A DNA stretch of 64,000 bases from Macrosoma leucophasiata (GCA_036365455.1 JAWQUS010000025.1:24526001-24590000), one strand, 5' to 3'; counted from the stretch's first letter, positions 9,834 to 20,288 are shown. Numbers and translations: made by a program. The notes: a model not told the origin generated them from the letters alone.

Positions 9834-10162
9834 AAACACTTATTACTTTTGAAAGGTCCAATCCGATGTAACGAAAGTGGTCAATAGTCTGTCTGAACCA
9901 TATCCAAATGGACCCTTCGATCCTTGAGTCGCAAGGACAACTCGAGGGACCAATTTAACCCTTTACTTTATTTAGTATACATTCATTTTATTCAGGAGTT
10001 AAATAATTTAACCCTTTACCCAACACACGTCTCGTTTATTTTTCTGGAAACGGATAGCTAAGCAAACAATTTTGGATTCTTCTGTTGTCTTCATTGCTTT
10101 TGAATTCAAAGAATTGCTTTTGAACTTTATTATTTGAATAAAAAAATATAAAATAATATTTG
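9834..10162. other. AT-rich stretch
   Basis: Two copies of aatttaaccctttac (near 9952 and 10007) are the only structure seen. Confidence 0.4.
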
Positions 10163-10439
10163 TACTGGTGGTAGAGCTCCAGCGACGGAACTCTCGGGCG
10201 TAGGCACCACCGCATTACCTTATATACTTGCCGTTAAAAGGTAGTGTTCAGCACTTTCGTGTTCCGGCCAGGTTCGGCCCTGTAATTTCCGGCACAGAGG
10301 CATAACACCTCAGGCTTTAGTAGTGGTAACGCATCTGCATTTTGACCTTGGTCTTTGTGTGGGTGTCTATAGGCTGCAGTCATCACTTACCATCAATGTG
10401 ACCTGCATGCTTGTTTGCCACATCCATTACATAAAAAAA
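10163..10439 (+). mobile_element. SINE-A copy (full length)
   Basis: Full 5' hairpin and A-rich tail. A small internal deletion removes the gtggtaatgta block. Confidence 0.85.
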
Positions 10440-10489
10440 TTGTTTACAATATCAATCTCACACTAAATATTAACCTGTGTCGTGTGTAA

Positions 10490-10614
10490 TCCTATGTTAC
10501 TGTAAAGTTTCATTCAAATCCGTCCAGCAGTGTTTTCGTGAAAAAGTAACAAATGCATCCATACTCATAAACTTTCGCATTTACAAGCTTTTACATTTAT
10601 TAATAGCAGGATTA
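10490..10614 (-). mobile_element. Helitron 5' remnant
   Basis: Reads aaagtttcattcaaatccgt, then actttcgcatttacaagc and attaatagcaggatt. On the minus strand this is the 5' TC end type of the Helitron family at 43672-49913. The 3' CTAG end is missing. Confidence 0.6.
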
Positions 10615-10664
10615 AAAAAACCCAGAACTCGAAACAAATATCTGTAGACCATATGAATATTTAA

Positions 10665-10795
10665 GGTTAGGATCCCACTACTAGAATCATTTCGTTCATC
10701 GAGATATGCTGCCAACTAATTTCTATGCATATCTAGGTATATCCACTAGGTTGCCACTCAAAATTTGGCCGCAAGTATTTTTAGTAAAATTATTT
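10665..10795 (-). mobile_element. MITE family 2, truncated copy
   Basis: Starts GGTTAGGATCCCACTA and matches, in reverse complement, the right half of the full element at 62107-62331 up to ggccgcaagtattttt. It is cut off where the tRNA-like unit begins at 10796. Confidence 0.75.
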
Positions 10796-11080
10796 TAGGC
10801 GAGACTCGAACTCGCGGCCTACTGGGAATCTAGTCCAGCCGCTCTTCCAATTGAGCTACTGAAGTCCTGTCCGATTTGTCAAATCTTTCCTTCACATTTG
10901 TTGCATTGCTTTATGGTAGCAGCAGCGCCATCTATTGCCAACTATGCCAGTTAGGCAACCGATATAATAGACTTTGCAGTTTATTGAATATCGTAAAGAA
11001 GTCGCTTTTACCCTTAATAATTGTTTTATATTATTTCGCATTAACACATGCTTGTGAAATATATTTTATTTTAAAGTAAA
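10796..11080 (-). repeat. tRNA-like repeat (family T), copy 2
   Basis: Lacks the last bases of the tRNA-like 3' acceptor strand (starts aggcgagactcgaactcgcg) but keeps the upstream flank to gcattaacacatgcttgtg. Directly followed by copy 3 in the same orientation. Confidence 0.75.
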
Positions 11081-11265
11081 ATGGAAAGAAAAATTTGACT
11101 TCAGGCGAGACTCGAACTCGCGGCCTACTGGGAATCTAGTCCAGCCGCTCTTCCAATTGAGCTACTGAAGTCCTGCCCGATTTGTCAAATCTTTCCCTCA
11201 CATTTGTTGCATTGCTTTATGGTAGCAGCAGCGCCATCTATTGCCAACTATGCTAGTTATATGTT
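11081..11265 (-). repeat. tRNA-like repeat (family T), copy 3
   Basis: The complete cloverleaf lies at 11171-11098 on the minus strand. With copy 2 it forms a head-to-tail tandem pair. The upstream flank is shortened, ending at actatgctagttat. Confidence 0.75.
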
Positions 11266-13097
11266 ATATAATTATAGGTATCCTTTTCTTTAATTTGGAA
11301 GTCTCTCGAATAATCGACTTTGAGAAAAATGGTTTCAGAAATCTCAACGTAATTTTTAAAGAATTTTGGATAATTTTTTAAAAGAAATTTGATGGCAGAA
11401 AATATTTTTTTAACTCTCAGTTCCAAGTATAAAGACCACTCAAATGTGTTTATTTATTTAAAAAATATTAAGTAGGTTCTTGTATCAAAATCATAGTGAT
11501 TCATATAATACATTCTATCAACCGAATTTCACAAAGGTAGCCGTAGTAGTGTCGTAGTAAAGTGATTAGTGGTGGGTTGTGGGTTAGATGGTAATGTGGA
11601 ACACGATTTTTCTTCAAGTCTTCTGACAGTTGACAAATTTTTACAAGGTTCCGAACATTTTTTTTACATATATAACGAACTCACAGACAAAGGCCAGTTT
11701 GATGTGAATCGAAAAAGTGGAGTCACAGCTGGAAAAAGGTTGGGGCCATGGAATAAAAATAACATTTGACCGGTGAGCACCCAAGATAAAGCTAGTTGCA
11801 TACGACCGACTACCGCAGGAATATTTCCGCGTAAAAAAATATATAACTACTAAGTAGGATTATTTTTATTTAAAACTCGTTTCCTCTCGTAAAATATACG
11901 CGCATGATATCTGTTTCAAGAAGAACTTTGGAAATCCCAACATTTATTGATATATTCCAACCAATTGGACTTCCCCAAGAATCACTACACTATCTAATAA
12001 TGAGAACCGCATGAAAATCCGTGAAAAGTAGTCTTTGAGTTTATCGTGAACAGACAACAGACGCGACGGGGGATTTTTTAGGAAACGTCTGTGTTTTTGT
12101 ATGTATGTTTGTAACGTTTTCACACAAAAACTACTGGACCGATTAAAAAAAATATTTCATTAGAAAGCTGCATCTTCTTTGTACTCTTTACATTTAGTTT
12201 CTTTGGTTTTTGAATACGTATTATTCTGGAAACAAATTACGGAGGTAATTGATGAAACGATGAGTGTGAACCATTGTTTTGGAGATGTAGCTCACGTAGT
12301 TTTTTTTAACAACAGCAAAAACAAACGAGAAAAAGTCGCTTGACTTATATTTTCCTTAGATTTAACTACACAGTTTCCAGGTGCGTTATATTTGTGAAAG
12401 GAACCAATTTTCCTGCGTGTGAATGCTATGAAAAACAAATAAGCGACGCATTGTCCTTATATTTGGGGTTTTTGCTCGAATGAAAGAAATTACGGTGGAT
12501 CATTGGTAATGCGATGAACAAACGTTTTTTTTTTTTGGTGTTTGACATAGGTAATACTGAGTCTGCCGTGTTGTTTTGGACATGATCCTCACGTTGCTTT
12601 TATGAATTGGGAATAATTTTGTTATTCTTCTTATGGCGCACGTCTTTGTTGTATGTAATTTCAGTTTTGAAAATAGAAAGTACGAGTAAGCAAAATTTAA
12701 CCTCGTTTAGTATAATATGTTCTGTTGCATAAATCCTTATGTGAGTTATGAGTGAGTGTTGCATAATATAAAATGTTTAATATTATTATTATCCAATAAA
12801 CTCACACTCACTTATGTTTGTTTGGATGTTACATATTTGCCACTTTTTTTTTTAATGATAAATTTTTGGAAAAAAAATTAAAAAAAAAATTGTGTTTTTA
12901 AATTTCATTTCAAAATCATTGTGGTAGTGCTTATGCTCTTGAGCTTGGTCATTTAGTCATTGTCTATAACATCCATGCTTATTCTGTAAAGATATTTCCC
13001 TACTCACTCACCGTATCCAACGTCCATCGTCCATATTTTAGCGCTAAATACTTTCTTTCAATAGATTTTAAAAATAATTCACAAGATAAGACTTTTG
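11266..13097. other. AT-rich stretch, mostly unassigned
   Basis: 12093-12180 has Helitron-like text (gtaacgttttcacacaaaaa, as in 5048-5229). A 66-codon frame at 11569-11769 has no recognisable motif. Nothing else can be supported. Confidence 0.4.
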
Positions 13098-13170
13098 TGT
13101 CTATAAGCTTAAGTACTCACTTACCATCCTTGTGAACCGCACGCTTGTTTGAAAACTTCGCTATATAAAA
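13098..13170 (+). mobile_element. SINE-A 3' fragment, degenerate
   Basis: Recognisable by ctcacttaccatccttgtga and gcacgcttgtttg, ending in tatataaaaaaa. Confidence 0.55.
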
Positions 13171-13682
13171 AAATCTTGTCTTGGTTAACAATAAGTACCT
13201 ATTAAAGGGTATATACGTAGACCATAAACGAGCGTGAGGATAATATGGATAGATTTTAAATTCCATTTCACATACTTAGTATTGGCAGTATCAGCTAATA
13301 ATTTAATAAACAAATTCAATTCAATTACATAAGCTACTCCAAGTAAACCAAAAGCAACGTTTCTATTTATTTCAAAGTTCCAGAACCGATAGAAATAATG
13401 GCCCAAATAATTCCATTATTTCAAACCTGGAGCGAAACAATATAAAGTAATATTACGCTGAAGGAATTAATGAAGACGGCATTATTATCATTCAAATTGA
13501 GTAGGGTCTCTCATACTTCGTTCAGGAATTTATCTGCAGCATAACGCGAGTTGAGAATATTAGATGGGGCACCATCTATTTTATTTATGTATTTTATGAG
13601 TAATGAACTGACCTACTCTATTTGTGTTGTAGGTAATTGATTTTTTTCATCCTTAATTTATGAGAACAGGACTGCTTATATG
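13171..13682. other. AT-rich stretch, nothing recognised
   Basis: A 73-codon minus frame (13406-13185) has no motif. Confidence 0.4.
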
Positions 13683-13966
13683 TCTTTTTTTATGTAATGG
13701 AAGTGGCAAACAAGCATGAAGTTCACGTTGATGTTAAGTGATGACTGCAGCCTTAAGACACTTACACAAAGACCAAGGTCAAAAAGCAGATGCGTTACCA
13801 CTCCTGAGGCCCGAGGTGATGCTTCTGTGCCGGAAATCATAGGGCTGTACATTATCACCTGACCGGAACACGATAGCGCTAAACACTACCATTTAGCGGC
13901 AAGTACTTTAGGTAATGCGGTGGTGCCTACGCCCACGAGATCCATCACTGGGGGTCTACCACCAGT
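13683..13966 (-). mobile_element. SINE-A copy (full length)
   Basis: Minus orientation, with T-run at the left and actggtggtag complement at the right. Several substitutions lie in the hairpin region (gcccacgagatccatcactg). Confidence 0.85.
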
Positions 13967-14183
13967 AAATAATATGTCTATGTAAATGTTGAGTTAACAC
14001 GGAAACAAAAGAATAAAAATAACTATTTATGCCAGATCTTACTCCATACTCCTGCCATCAAGACTACCTATGTAACACAATTCATAGAGTCCCAAAGTTA
14101 AGCAATTAAAAATATAACTCCAATAGACCCATGTATTCTGTGGTACTTATATTTATCTGTTTGTATATATATGTATATATATA
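13967..14183. other. AT-rich stretch with a TATATG microsatellite at its end
   Basis: Nothing coding is recognised. The TA-rich run sits just left of the Helitron. Confidence 0.4.
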
Positions 14184-14373
14184 TCTTATATATAAAATTC
14201 TCGTGTCACAATGTTTGTCTTCGTACTCCTCCGAAACGTCGGGACCGATTTTAACCAAATTTTGCATGCATATTTAGTAGGTCTGAGAATCGGCTAACAT
14301 CTATTTTTCATAACATTTTTGGACATTTTTTTTAAATTTTCTAGGGCGATACGAAGCTTGCCGGGACAGCTAG
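14184..14373 (+). mobile_element. Non-autonomous Helitron, 190 bp, intact termini
   Basis: Starts TCTTATATATAAAATTCTCG and ends gcttgccgggacagCTAG. It sits exactly between an A (14183) and a T (14374), which is the Helitron target rule. The internal ctccgaaacgtcgggaccga block is typical of this small family. Confidence 0.85.
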
Positions 14374-14390
14374 TATTTATATATGTATAT

Positions 14391-14535
14391 GTCCCGTTAG
14401 GGACCTGGCGTGAAGATATATATATATATATATATATATGTATCTTCACGCCAGGTCCCTAACGGGGTAGGCAGAGGGTGTAGAGCGCCAGATACCCCGG
14501 TTCTGACAAACCTCTCGTGCCTCGTCTACTTTCAT
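14391..14535. mobile_element. Two LINE-B 3' ends, tail to tail, around a TA microsatellite
   Basis: Plus-oriented tail 14391-14418 (cccgttagggacctggcgtg) meets a minus-oriented tail 14441-14535 (atcttcacgccaggtccct) through about 22 bases of TA repeat. Together they form a hairpin of about 27 bp. The minus copy keeps only ~95 bp of LINE-B. Confidence 0.8.
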
Positions 14536-14759
14536 TTATCTGTTTGTATAAATATAAATTTAGTTAGAGAGGCTCTACCGAATACAAGCTTAGTAGTAAC
14601 CTACTAACTCCTTAGAAGTATAAGCTGGTCGACTGTTACTTAAAATCTTGTAGAACCTTCGTAGCCGTAACAGTTTTCCTTTTAAATTCAATGTATCGTA
14701 TATTGCATTTTTTTTTCACATGTCCAAATGCCACCGAGTATCTTGCAGAGGGGGACGAC
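14536..14759. other. AT-rich stretch, nothing recognised
   Basis: No support for a gene or repeat. Confidence 0.4.
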
Positions 14760-14875
14760 ACTTGAATCTAACAGAACCTAATTGGGTCTGTAAAGCTTAA
14801 GTTCTTCTCAGTAGTGTCTGTACGTGGTAGTCTGCTAAGTGAATGACTATGATTTTAAGGAACAGATTTTTCTTT
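14760..14875 (+). repeat. Unclassified repeat (family K), copy 2
   Basis: Shares aagttcttctcagtagtgtc and ctgctaagtgaatgactatg with 7235-7345 and 55170-55285. Confidence 0.6.
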
Positions 14876-15562
14876 TTCTTTTATCTTTACATCTTTATTG
14901 TATTATTTCTTTTACTATGATTTTTTTAATTATTCCCCACGACCTATTTTTGTAATGTTTTCTTTGTTTATATTTTGTTGTATCTTTCTGTTTTTTTTTT
15001 GGGGTCATCACGACTGCCTTAATAAAGGCAATTCTTTTTTTTTTCTTTTATTATTGTAAAATATGAAGATTTATCATTTTTTTAAATTCATTGGTTACTA
15101 TTTAAACCTATTAGATTATTATAATAAGTCATGCACCGCAGGTGGCCTATAAGCTTCCAAATCGTATCATAACCTGAAAAAGCAAAGGTGTCTTTGTAAA
15201 CCAAATTTGAAATATATTATTCAAATTTAGATTTTTTTGTACATGACTAACGGCTTCCCCTATCAAAAAATTGGTTTCCTAGACCCAAAATATTATTCAA
15301 GACTCCAGCAAAATATCCCAAACTAAATAAGTCGCGAAGTACCATGAAAAAAAATTAAGATTTTACTTTTGACGAAAATAATAACATCTCGTAAAATGTA
15401 CTCGAGTAAAATTCTAACCTAAATTATACTCATAACTTTGCTGCGGACAGAAAGACTAACGAACATAGCGAAACTATAAGGGTTTCTTGTAGAAATACCT
15501 AGTACAAGTAGCTAAAATGAATAAAAAATATAATGGAGAAGTAAATGACCATTTTCAATAAA
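14876..15562. other. AT-rich stretch, nothing recognised
   Basis: Homopolymer T runs only. Confidence 0.4.
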
Positions 15563-15668
15563 CCAATATTTATTTATTTATTAATACTTTTATGCACATA
15601 AAAGATACATATGGCGGACTAAACGCCACTAGGCGTTTCTACCAGTCAACCGTTGGGTTGTGTAGAAA
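15563..15668 (-). mobile_element. LINE 3'-end fragment (family J), copy 1
   Basis: Reads tttatttatttattaatact, then ggcggactaaacgccactag and accagtcaaccgttgggttg. This is the reverse of a non-LTR 3' untranslated region, also present at 51906-52012. Confidence 0.55.
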
Positions 15669-16316
15669 TCAACGAAGTAGGTGCAGCACTGGTTAAAATT
15701 TGAGAATGACAATAAAATAAATTAAATAGATTTAGATGATTATACATATAACTATAATATCATAGATAAGTATATAAATAAATAATATAATTATATATAT
15801 TATGCAGATATATATATATATACACATATATACTACATATAATGTAAATATAAAATTACACAATAATAATATTGTAATAATCCACTTAAATATACTGACT
15901 TGGAATTGAATTGGCGTTCTAATTGTGAATTCCTTCCCACAATAATAGCCTCGTCAGTCATTTCACAATTGAATGGAAACGATGGTAATGAACTTCAAAA
16001 TTAAGCCTTTCCACCCAATTTATTTCTTATATTAGGGTTACCCTGCCAGTTTATAAGTGTTTATTTGAATATTGTATTTTATGTTTGTTTTATTTTGTAA
16101 TGGGAATTTTATAACTGTATTTTGTTTTATCATTACCAATTTGAATAATAGCACGGTGATTAAAATGAGGATTAATATTTTATATTCACTAGGTTGATTC
16201 TCAAACAAAAATAGCTTGGTTTTATTAGCTTTGAATTAGTTTATAGGATTTTAGTTTACTTTTACTGAGTGATCTTAAAATTCAAACAGCTTCGTATCTT
16301 GAAAGTTTTTTTTTTT
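15669..16316. other. AT-rich stretch with TA microsatellite
   Basis: Alternating TA tracts near 15790-15840. No coding signal. Confidence 0.4.
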
Positions 16317-16590
16317 TTATGTCATAAAAGTGGCAAACAAGCATGCAGTTCACATTGATGTTAATTGATGACTGCAGCCTATAGACACCCATATAATGAC
16401 CAGAGGTCAAAATGCAGATGCGCTGCCACTCCTGAGGCATTAGGTGATATGCCTCTGTGCCTGAAATTACAGGGCCGTACATTACCACCTGACCGGAACA
16501 CGATAGTGCTGAACACTACGATTTAGCGGCAAGTATATTAGGTAATGCGGTGGTGCCTACGCCACTGCTCCGTCACTGGAGCTCTACCAC
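16317..16590 (-). mobile_element. SINE-A copy (near full length)
   Basis: Complete except for the outermost 5' bases (ends gctctaccacgaatt). A few bases of the hairpin loop are missing (gccactgctccgtcactgg). Confidence 0.85.
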
Positions 16591-16611
16591 GAATTAAAAA
16601 TTCATAATTTA

Positions 16612-16750
16612 AGTTGAAAGATGTTTACAGCTGGACCAAAGCCTTCCCATGAAGAATTATCTTCTAGTAAGATTTTTTTTCCGTTCATTTTTCTTGGTTA
16701 CGTCTTAGTTAATTTTTTCTTGCCATTTTTCTTGCCGTTTTTTCTTTAAT
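16612..16750 (-). repeat. RTE-like tail repeat (family G), minus copy
   Basis: The reverse complement of the block at 17840-17955: gatgtttacagctggaccaa and gaagaattatcttctagtaa. On the sense strand the end is of the type ggtccagctgtaaacatctt. Confidence 0.6.
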
Positions 16751-16802
16751 TTCTGAAGTTTACTTGCATGTGTTATAGCGTATAATGAATAGTACAAATA
16801 TC

Positions 16803-16905
16803 GAAGTCGGTAGCTTAATGGTAAAGCGGCTGGACTCGTGATCCTGAGGTTGCAGGTTCGATTACTGCCCGAAGTCAATTTTTTCTTTCCATTTTTTCTT
16901 TAATT
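16803..16905 (+). repeat. tRNA-derived SINE head (family D), copy 2
   Basis: tagcttaatggtaaagcggc (A-box region) and ggttgcaggttcgattactg (B box), followed by a T-run and ctttccattttttcttta, the same tail as in family T. The 5' acceptor strand is not complementary to the 3' strand, so it is not a functional tRNA. Confidence 0.6.
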
Positions 16906-16924
16906 TTAAAGTTCACCCCGTATT

Positions 16925-17140
16925 TGCCCCTAGGTCAGAGCCTGTGACGTTGACAATGTAAGTAGCTTAGCAACCCGGATTACGGCAGCTTTAATGTTAT
17001 TCCGCGGTCGCCAGGTGCGGCCGACACCAGATTTTCGCGACCCTTTTTTTTATGGCGCGACGCAATTCTAAGCTTGGGCGATGAATTTCGTTATCGATTT
17101 GTTGAAGTTGACCATTCGGCAACAGTTTTCGCGTTCACAT
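16925..17140 (+). repeat. Unclassified repeat (family H), copy 1
   Basis: Contains cccggattacggcagcttta, cgccaggtgcggccgac and ttttcgcgacc. Other copies are at 18262-18445 and around the gypsy element (19084-19104 plus 24606-24800). Confidence 0.65.
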
Positions 17141-17177
17141 TGATAAAATTGCGTATTTAGTTTTGAAATGTTTTGAC

Positions 17178-17375
17178 GACCCGGTTAGTCCAGCGGTGTG
17201 AGATGCCCGTTTGATTCGAAGGGTTACGGGTTCGATCCCCGCATCAGGACAAATATTTGTATGGCCTACAGATATTTGTTTCCGGTCTGGGTGTTTGTGT
17301 ATGTTTTGTATGTGTACAACGGCACCCACGACACAGGTTTATACCTACTGTGGGGCTGTAAGTGTAAGCGTATTT
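17178..17375 (+). repeat. tRNA-derived SINE (family O), copy 1
   Basis: Head with ttagtccagcggtgtgagat (A box) and gggttacgggttcgatcccc (B box), then a body tatggcctacagatatttgt and a T-rich end. Minus copies are at 27540-27650 and about 60160-60326. Confidence 0.75.
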
Positions 17376-17399
17376 TTTTTTTTTTTAATCAGAATATCA

Positions 17400-17545
17400 T
17401 AAGAACTGTGGTGGTAGCATGGTAAAGGCTCATTCATACAGACGAGCGGAACCAAGAAAATTGAACGGCAAAATTTTCTTACTGGAAGATAATTCTTCTT
17501 GGGACGGCTTTAGTCCACTAGTTGACATATTTCGACTAAAATGAT
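17400..17545 (+). repeat. RTE-like tail repeat (family G)
   Basis: gtagcatggtaaaggctcat ... ggaagataattcttcttggg ... gtccactagttgacatattt. Nearly the same text recurs at 17825-17957, with a truncated SINE-A between them. Confidence 0.65.
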
Positions 17546-17563
17546 AAGATGCACATGCAACAC

Positions 17564-17805
17564 GGCATTACTTAATATACTTGCCGCTAAATGGTAGTGT
17601 TCAGCACTATCGTGTTCCGGTCAGGTGGCAATGTACGGCCCTGCAATTTCCGGCACAGAGGTATAACACCTTAGTCCTTAGGAATGGTAACGCATCTGCA
17701 TTTTGACCTTGGTCTTTGTGTGGGTGTCTATAGGCTGCAGTCATCACTTAACATCAATGTGAACTGTATGCTTGTATACCACTTTAATTACACAAAAAAA
17801 ACAAA
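17564..17805 (+). mobile_element. SINE-A copy, truncated after the hairpin
   Basis: Starts ggcattacttaatatacttg, the same breakpoint class as 7720 and 26641. The tail is cacaaaaaaaacaaaaaaa. Confidence 0.8.
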
Positions 17806-17824
17806 AAAACATAAGTACTGTCTG

Positions 17825-17957
17825 GTAGTAGCATGGTAAAGGCTCATTCATACAGACGAGCGGAGCCTAGTAAATTGAACTGAAAACAAATTCTTACTGG
17901 AAGATAATTCTTCATGGGAAGGCTTTGGTCCAGCTGTAAACATCTTTCGACGGAAAT
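17825..17957 (+). repeat. RTE-like tail repeat (family G)
   Basis: Second copy of the 17400-17545 block, ending ctgtaaacatctttcgacgg. Confidence 0.65.
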
Positions 17958-17968
17958 TATGATTTTTT

Positions 17969-18253
17969 TACTGGTGATAGAGCTCTAGTGATGGAGCTCG
18001 CGGGCGTAGGCACCATCGCATTACCTAATGTACTTGCCGCTACATGGTAGTGTTCAGCACTATCGTGTTCCGGTCAGGTGGTAATGTACAACCCTGTAAT
18101 TTCCGGCACATAGGCATAACATCTTAGGCCTCAGGAGTGGTAACGCATCTGCATTTTGACCTTGGTTTTTAAGTGAGTGTCCATAGGCTGCAGTTATCAC
18201 TTAAAATCAATGTGAAATGCATGCTTGTTTGCCCCTTCCATAAAATAAAAAAA
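17969..18253 (+). mobile_element. SINE-A copy (full length)
   Basis: Complete 5' hairpin to tail. Inserted directly after the family G block. Confidence 0.85.
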
Positions 18254-18261
18254 TTGCACAT

Positions 18262-18445
18262 GAGACCGTTATGTTTTTGAAGTCATTTGCAAATATGTTA
18301 CGTTGACAATGGGCTCAAGGTCCCGGATTACAGCTGATTTATTGTTATTCTGCGCCCGCCAGGTGCGGCCGGTGCCGAGTTTCCGCAAACCCATTTATTA
18401 TGACACGGCTCAACTCTACTTACGATTTTGGTTTTTTATTTACTT
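18262..18445 (+). repeat. Unclassified repeat (family H), copy 2
   Basis: Begins accgttatgtttttgaagtc and includes gacaatgggctcaaggtccc and cgccaggtgcggccggtgcc. It shows what the uninterrupted family H sequence looks like at the site where the gypsy element inserted. Confidence 0.65.
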
Positions 18446-18469
18446 CAACCGTGAACTTCGAAGACGTAG

Positions 18470-18715
18470 GAATGAGGCTCCATTGCCTACAAGTGGAGGA
18501 AAATTCTTGCCGCTAGTGCAGTCAATCAACCGAATAATGGCGGTCTATTCAATACGGCGGTAGTAAACATAATAGCGTGGCAGCAGCGTCTAGCGATAAA
18601 ACTATCTCCATTGCAATCGCCAACTCGCATGCCAAGTGGTGAGAATTACGGCATATCCCCCTTATGGCTTTGGTCTAGCAGTGGACATTTTTCGATTTAT
18701 AATAATGACAACCCA
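18470..18715 (+). repeat. RTE-like non-autonomous repeat (family G, long form)
   Basis: Contains cagtcaatcaaccgaataat, ggcatatcccccttatggct and tctagcagtggacatttttc. The last block is the common lepidopteran RTE 3' end with a (gat/aat)n-like tail. A related long copy is at 42326-42615. Confidence 0.6.
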
Positions 18716-19053
18716 TTATACGTCCCACCGCTGGGCTCGAGTCTCTCTCCTGTTTGGGGGGAGGCCTGGAGCTTACTCCACCACGCTACTGCAATGCGGA
18801 TTGGTGGAGATACGGGTAAGTGGCCAACCCGCTGTCGGATGTTTTCAAACCGCCTATAAGGCCTCCGACAAGGTTTAACGACTGCTATCTATCGATAGCA
18901 ACCGAGACCGACGGCTTATCGTGCCCTCCGAAGCACGGAAAAGCGCATTTTAATTTGCCACTAGCGGTCACGTATCCCACATCCGACCGCGCCCGTAATG
19001 CTAAACAGAGTAGATTGCTCATGATCTACACCAGCCACGGGGCCAATTGTGCT
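18706..19053 (-). repeat. SINE-like repeat (family F), minus copy
   Basis: The reverse of the unit seen at 53011-53378. On the plus strand it shows attatacgtcccaccgctgg at its left and atgatctacaccagccacgg at its right. The sense 3' end (ccagcagtgggacgtataat plus an ATT-rich tail) again resembles RTE tails. Confidence 0.75.
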
Positions 19054-19104
19054 TCATTCATTTTTCGATTGAAATGATGAATTGCATAAGACACCGATAT
19101 GTCA

Positions 19105-19324
19105 TGTAGGGACTGTATGCATTATAATTTGTTGAGTAAGGTTTTTGTAAGCGTGCATAGCCGCGCATGTCGTTTGCCCCGCAGTCGTCCTGCTCCCCTT
19201 GTGTAAGACAGTGTACTTCTGTTAATATTGTGAGTGATGTAATTTATGGGTTTGGACAATAGACTCTGCCATTAGATTCAGACTTTTTATTTATCTCCAA
19301 AATTAATTACAACAAAACCCAACA
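19105..19324 (+). repeat. 5' LTR of the gypsy element
   Basis: TGTAGGGACTGTATGCATTA to ...acccaaca. One mismatch to the 3' LTR over 220 bp. No obvious TATA box is seen; cagtgtacttctg near the middle could hold the transcription start, but this is a guess. Confidence 0.93.
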
Positions 19325-19325
19325 T

Positions 19326-19345
19326 TGGTGACCCCGACGTGATTT
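19326..19345 (+). promoter_or_regulatory. Primer binding site, tRNA-Trp type
   Basis: TGGTGACCCCGACGTGATTT is complementary to the 3' end of eukaryotic tRNA-Trp (...CACGTCGGGGTCACCA, from general knowledge). It lies one base after the LTR. Its 3' part belongs to a 24-bp tandem duplication (19332-19355 and 19356-19379). Confidence 0.85.
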
Positions 19346-19448
19346 CTTTAACCTGCCCCGTCGTGATTTATTTAACCTGCACCGAAATAATTTTTAAACT
19401 ATGCTACTGGAGACTTACGATTATCGCTGACGACTGCTGGACTTCAAA

Positions 19449-20288
19449 ATGAATAAACCTCAAGCTACCGGTATGATCCAAGAAGCGAGTGACCTGGCGA
19501 CCATCTCCGTGTCGGCAAGGATACCCGAGTTTTGGGCTGACATGCCCAGGCTATGGTTCGCGCAATTTGAGACGGTTATGGAACCACAGAAACAAGGGGA
19601 CACATCAAAATTTAATATGGTTGTAGTCAAGCTTAATCGCGACGCTCTGCAACAGGTAGGCGATTTGATCATGACTCCACCCGAAGAAAATAAATACTCG
19701 GTAATCAAAAACAGACTCCTGACGGCTTACGAAGAGAGTGCCGAACGTCAATTTCATAAATTGGTGAGCGAGATGGATTTAGGATCTCAACGCCCGTCAC
19801 AGCTTCTTCGCAAGATGTCTGAGCTAGCTAACAACACCAACGTCTCCGATGATGCTTTAAGGCGACTTTGGATCTCCAGACTACCAGGCGCCGTAAAAGC
19901 TGTTTTGTCAGTGGCCCAAGATACGAAGTTGGACAACATGGCTTTGATAGCTGACAAAGTGATGGAGAATCTGCACGGTGGTGAAGTTGCTGCCGTATCC
20001 ACTTCGACTTCCCTGGTTCCTGACCTGATGACAAGTTTGATGCAGATGACATTGGAGTTGAAGGATTTGCGTGCTGAAGTTAGCGAGATACGAGGTCGCA
20101 GCATGCACCGTGGAAATGCGTGGAACCGTCGAAGATCCAGATCGCAATCACGACGCCCGCGAAAAAACCAGAATGACCCAAATTGGCTATGCAGATACCA
20201 TTACCGATTTAGAAATCGTGCCAGATTCTGCGAGGAACCCTGCAACTGGAAGCGACCGGAAGTACCTAGAGCGGCGGAAAACCAATAG
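19449..20288 (+). CDS. gag: Gag protein of the gypsy element
   Basis: 279 codons from the first ATG after the primer site to a TAG. The protein would form the capsid and bind element RNA. Residues 25-175 look like the helical Ty3-type capsid region (FWADMPRLWFAQFE near the start). Residues 220-245 are Arg/Ser rich. Residues 248-265 carry C-x2-H-x9-C-x3-C, the CHCC finger described for CsRn1-type elements in place of the usual CCHC knuckle. The length fits this group. Pol follows in the -1 frame with a 19-base overlap, so a frameshift near the gag end is likely. No internal stops. Confidence 0.92.
   Translation: MNKPQATGMIQEASDLATISVSARIPEFWADMPRLWFAQFETVMEPQKQGDTSKFNMVVVKLNRDALQQVGDLIMTPPEENKYSVIKNRLLTAYEESAERQFHKLVSEMDLGSQRPSQLLRKMSELANNTNVSDDALRRLWISRLPGAVKAVLSVAQDTKLDNMALIADKVMENLHGGEVAAVSTSTSLVPDLMTSLMQMTLELKDLRAEVSEIRGRSMHRGNAWNRRRSRSQSRRPRKNQNDPNWLCRYHYRFRNRARFCEEPCNWKRPEVPRAAENQ

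Noticed and set aside
9952..10021. piggyBac-like TTAACCCTTT ends
   Set aside because: The two copies are direct, not inverted, and no element boundaries could be drawn.
19460..20147. Several minus-strand ORFs opposite gag
   Set aside because: Antisense shadows of the gag coding sequence.
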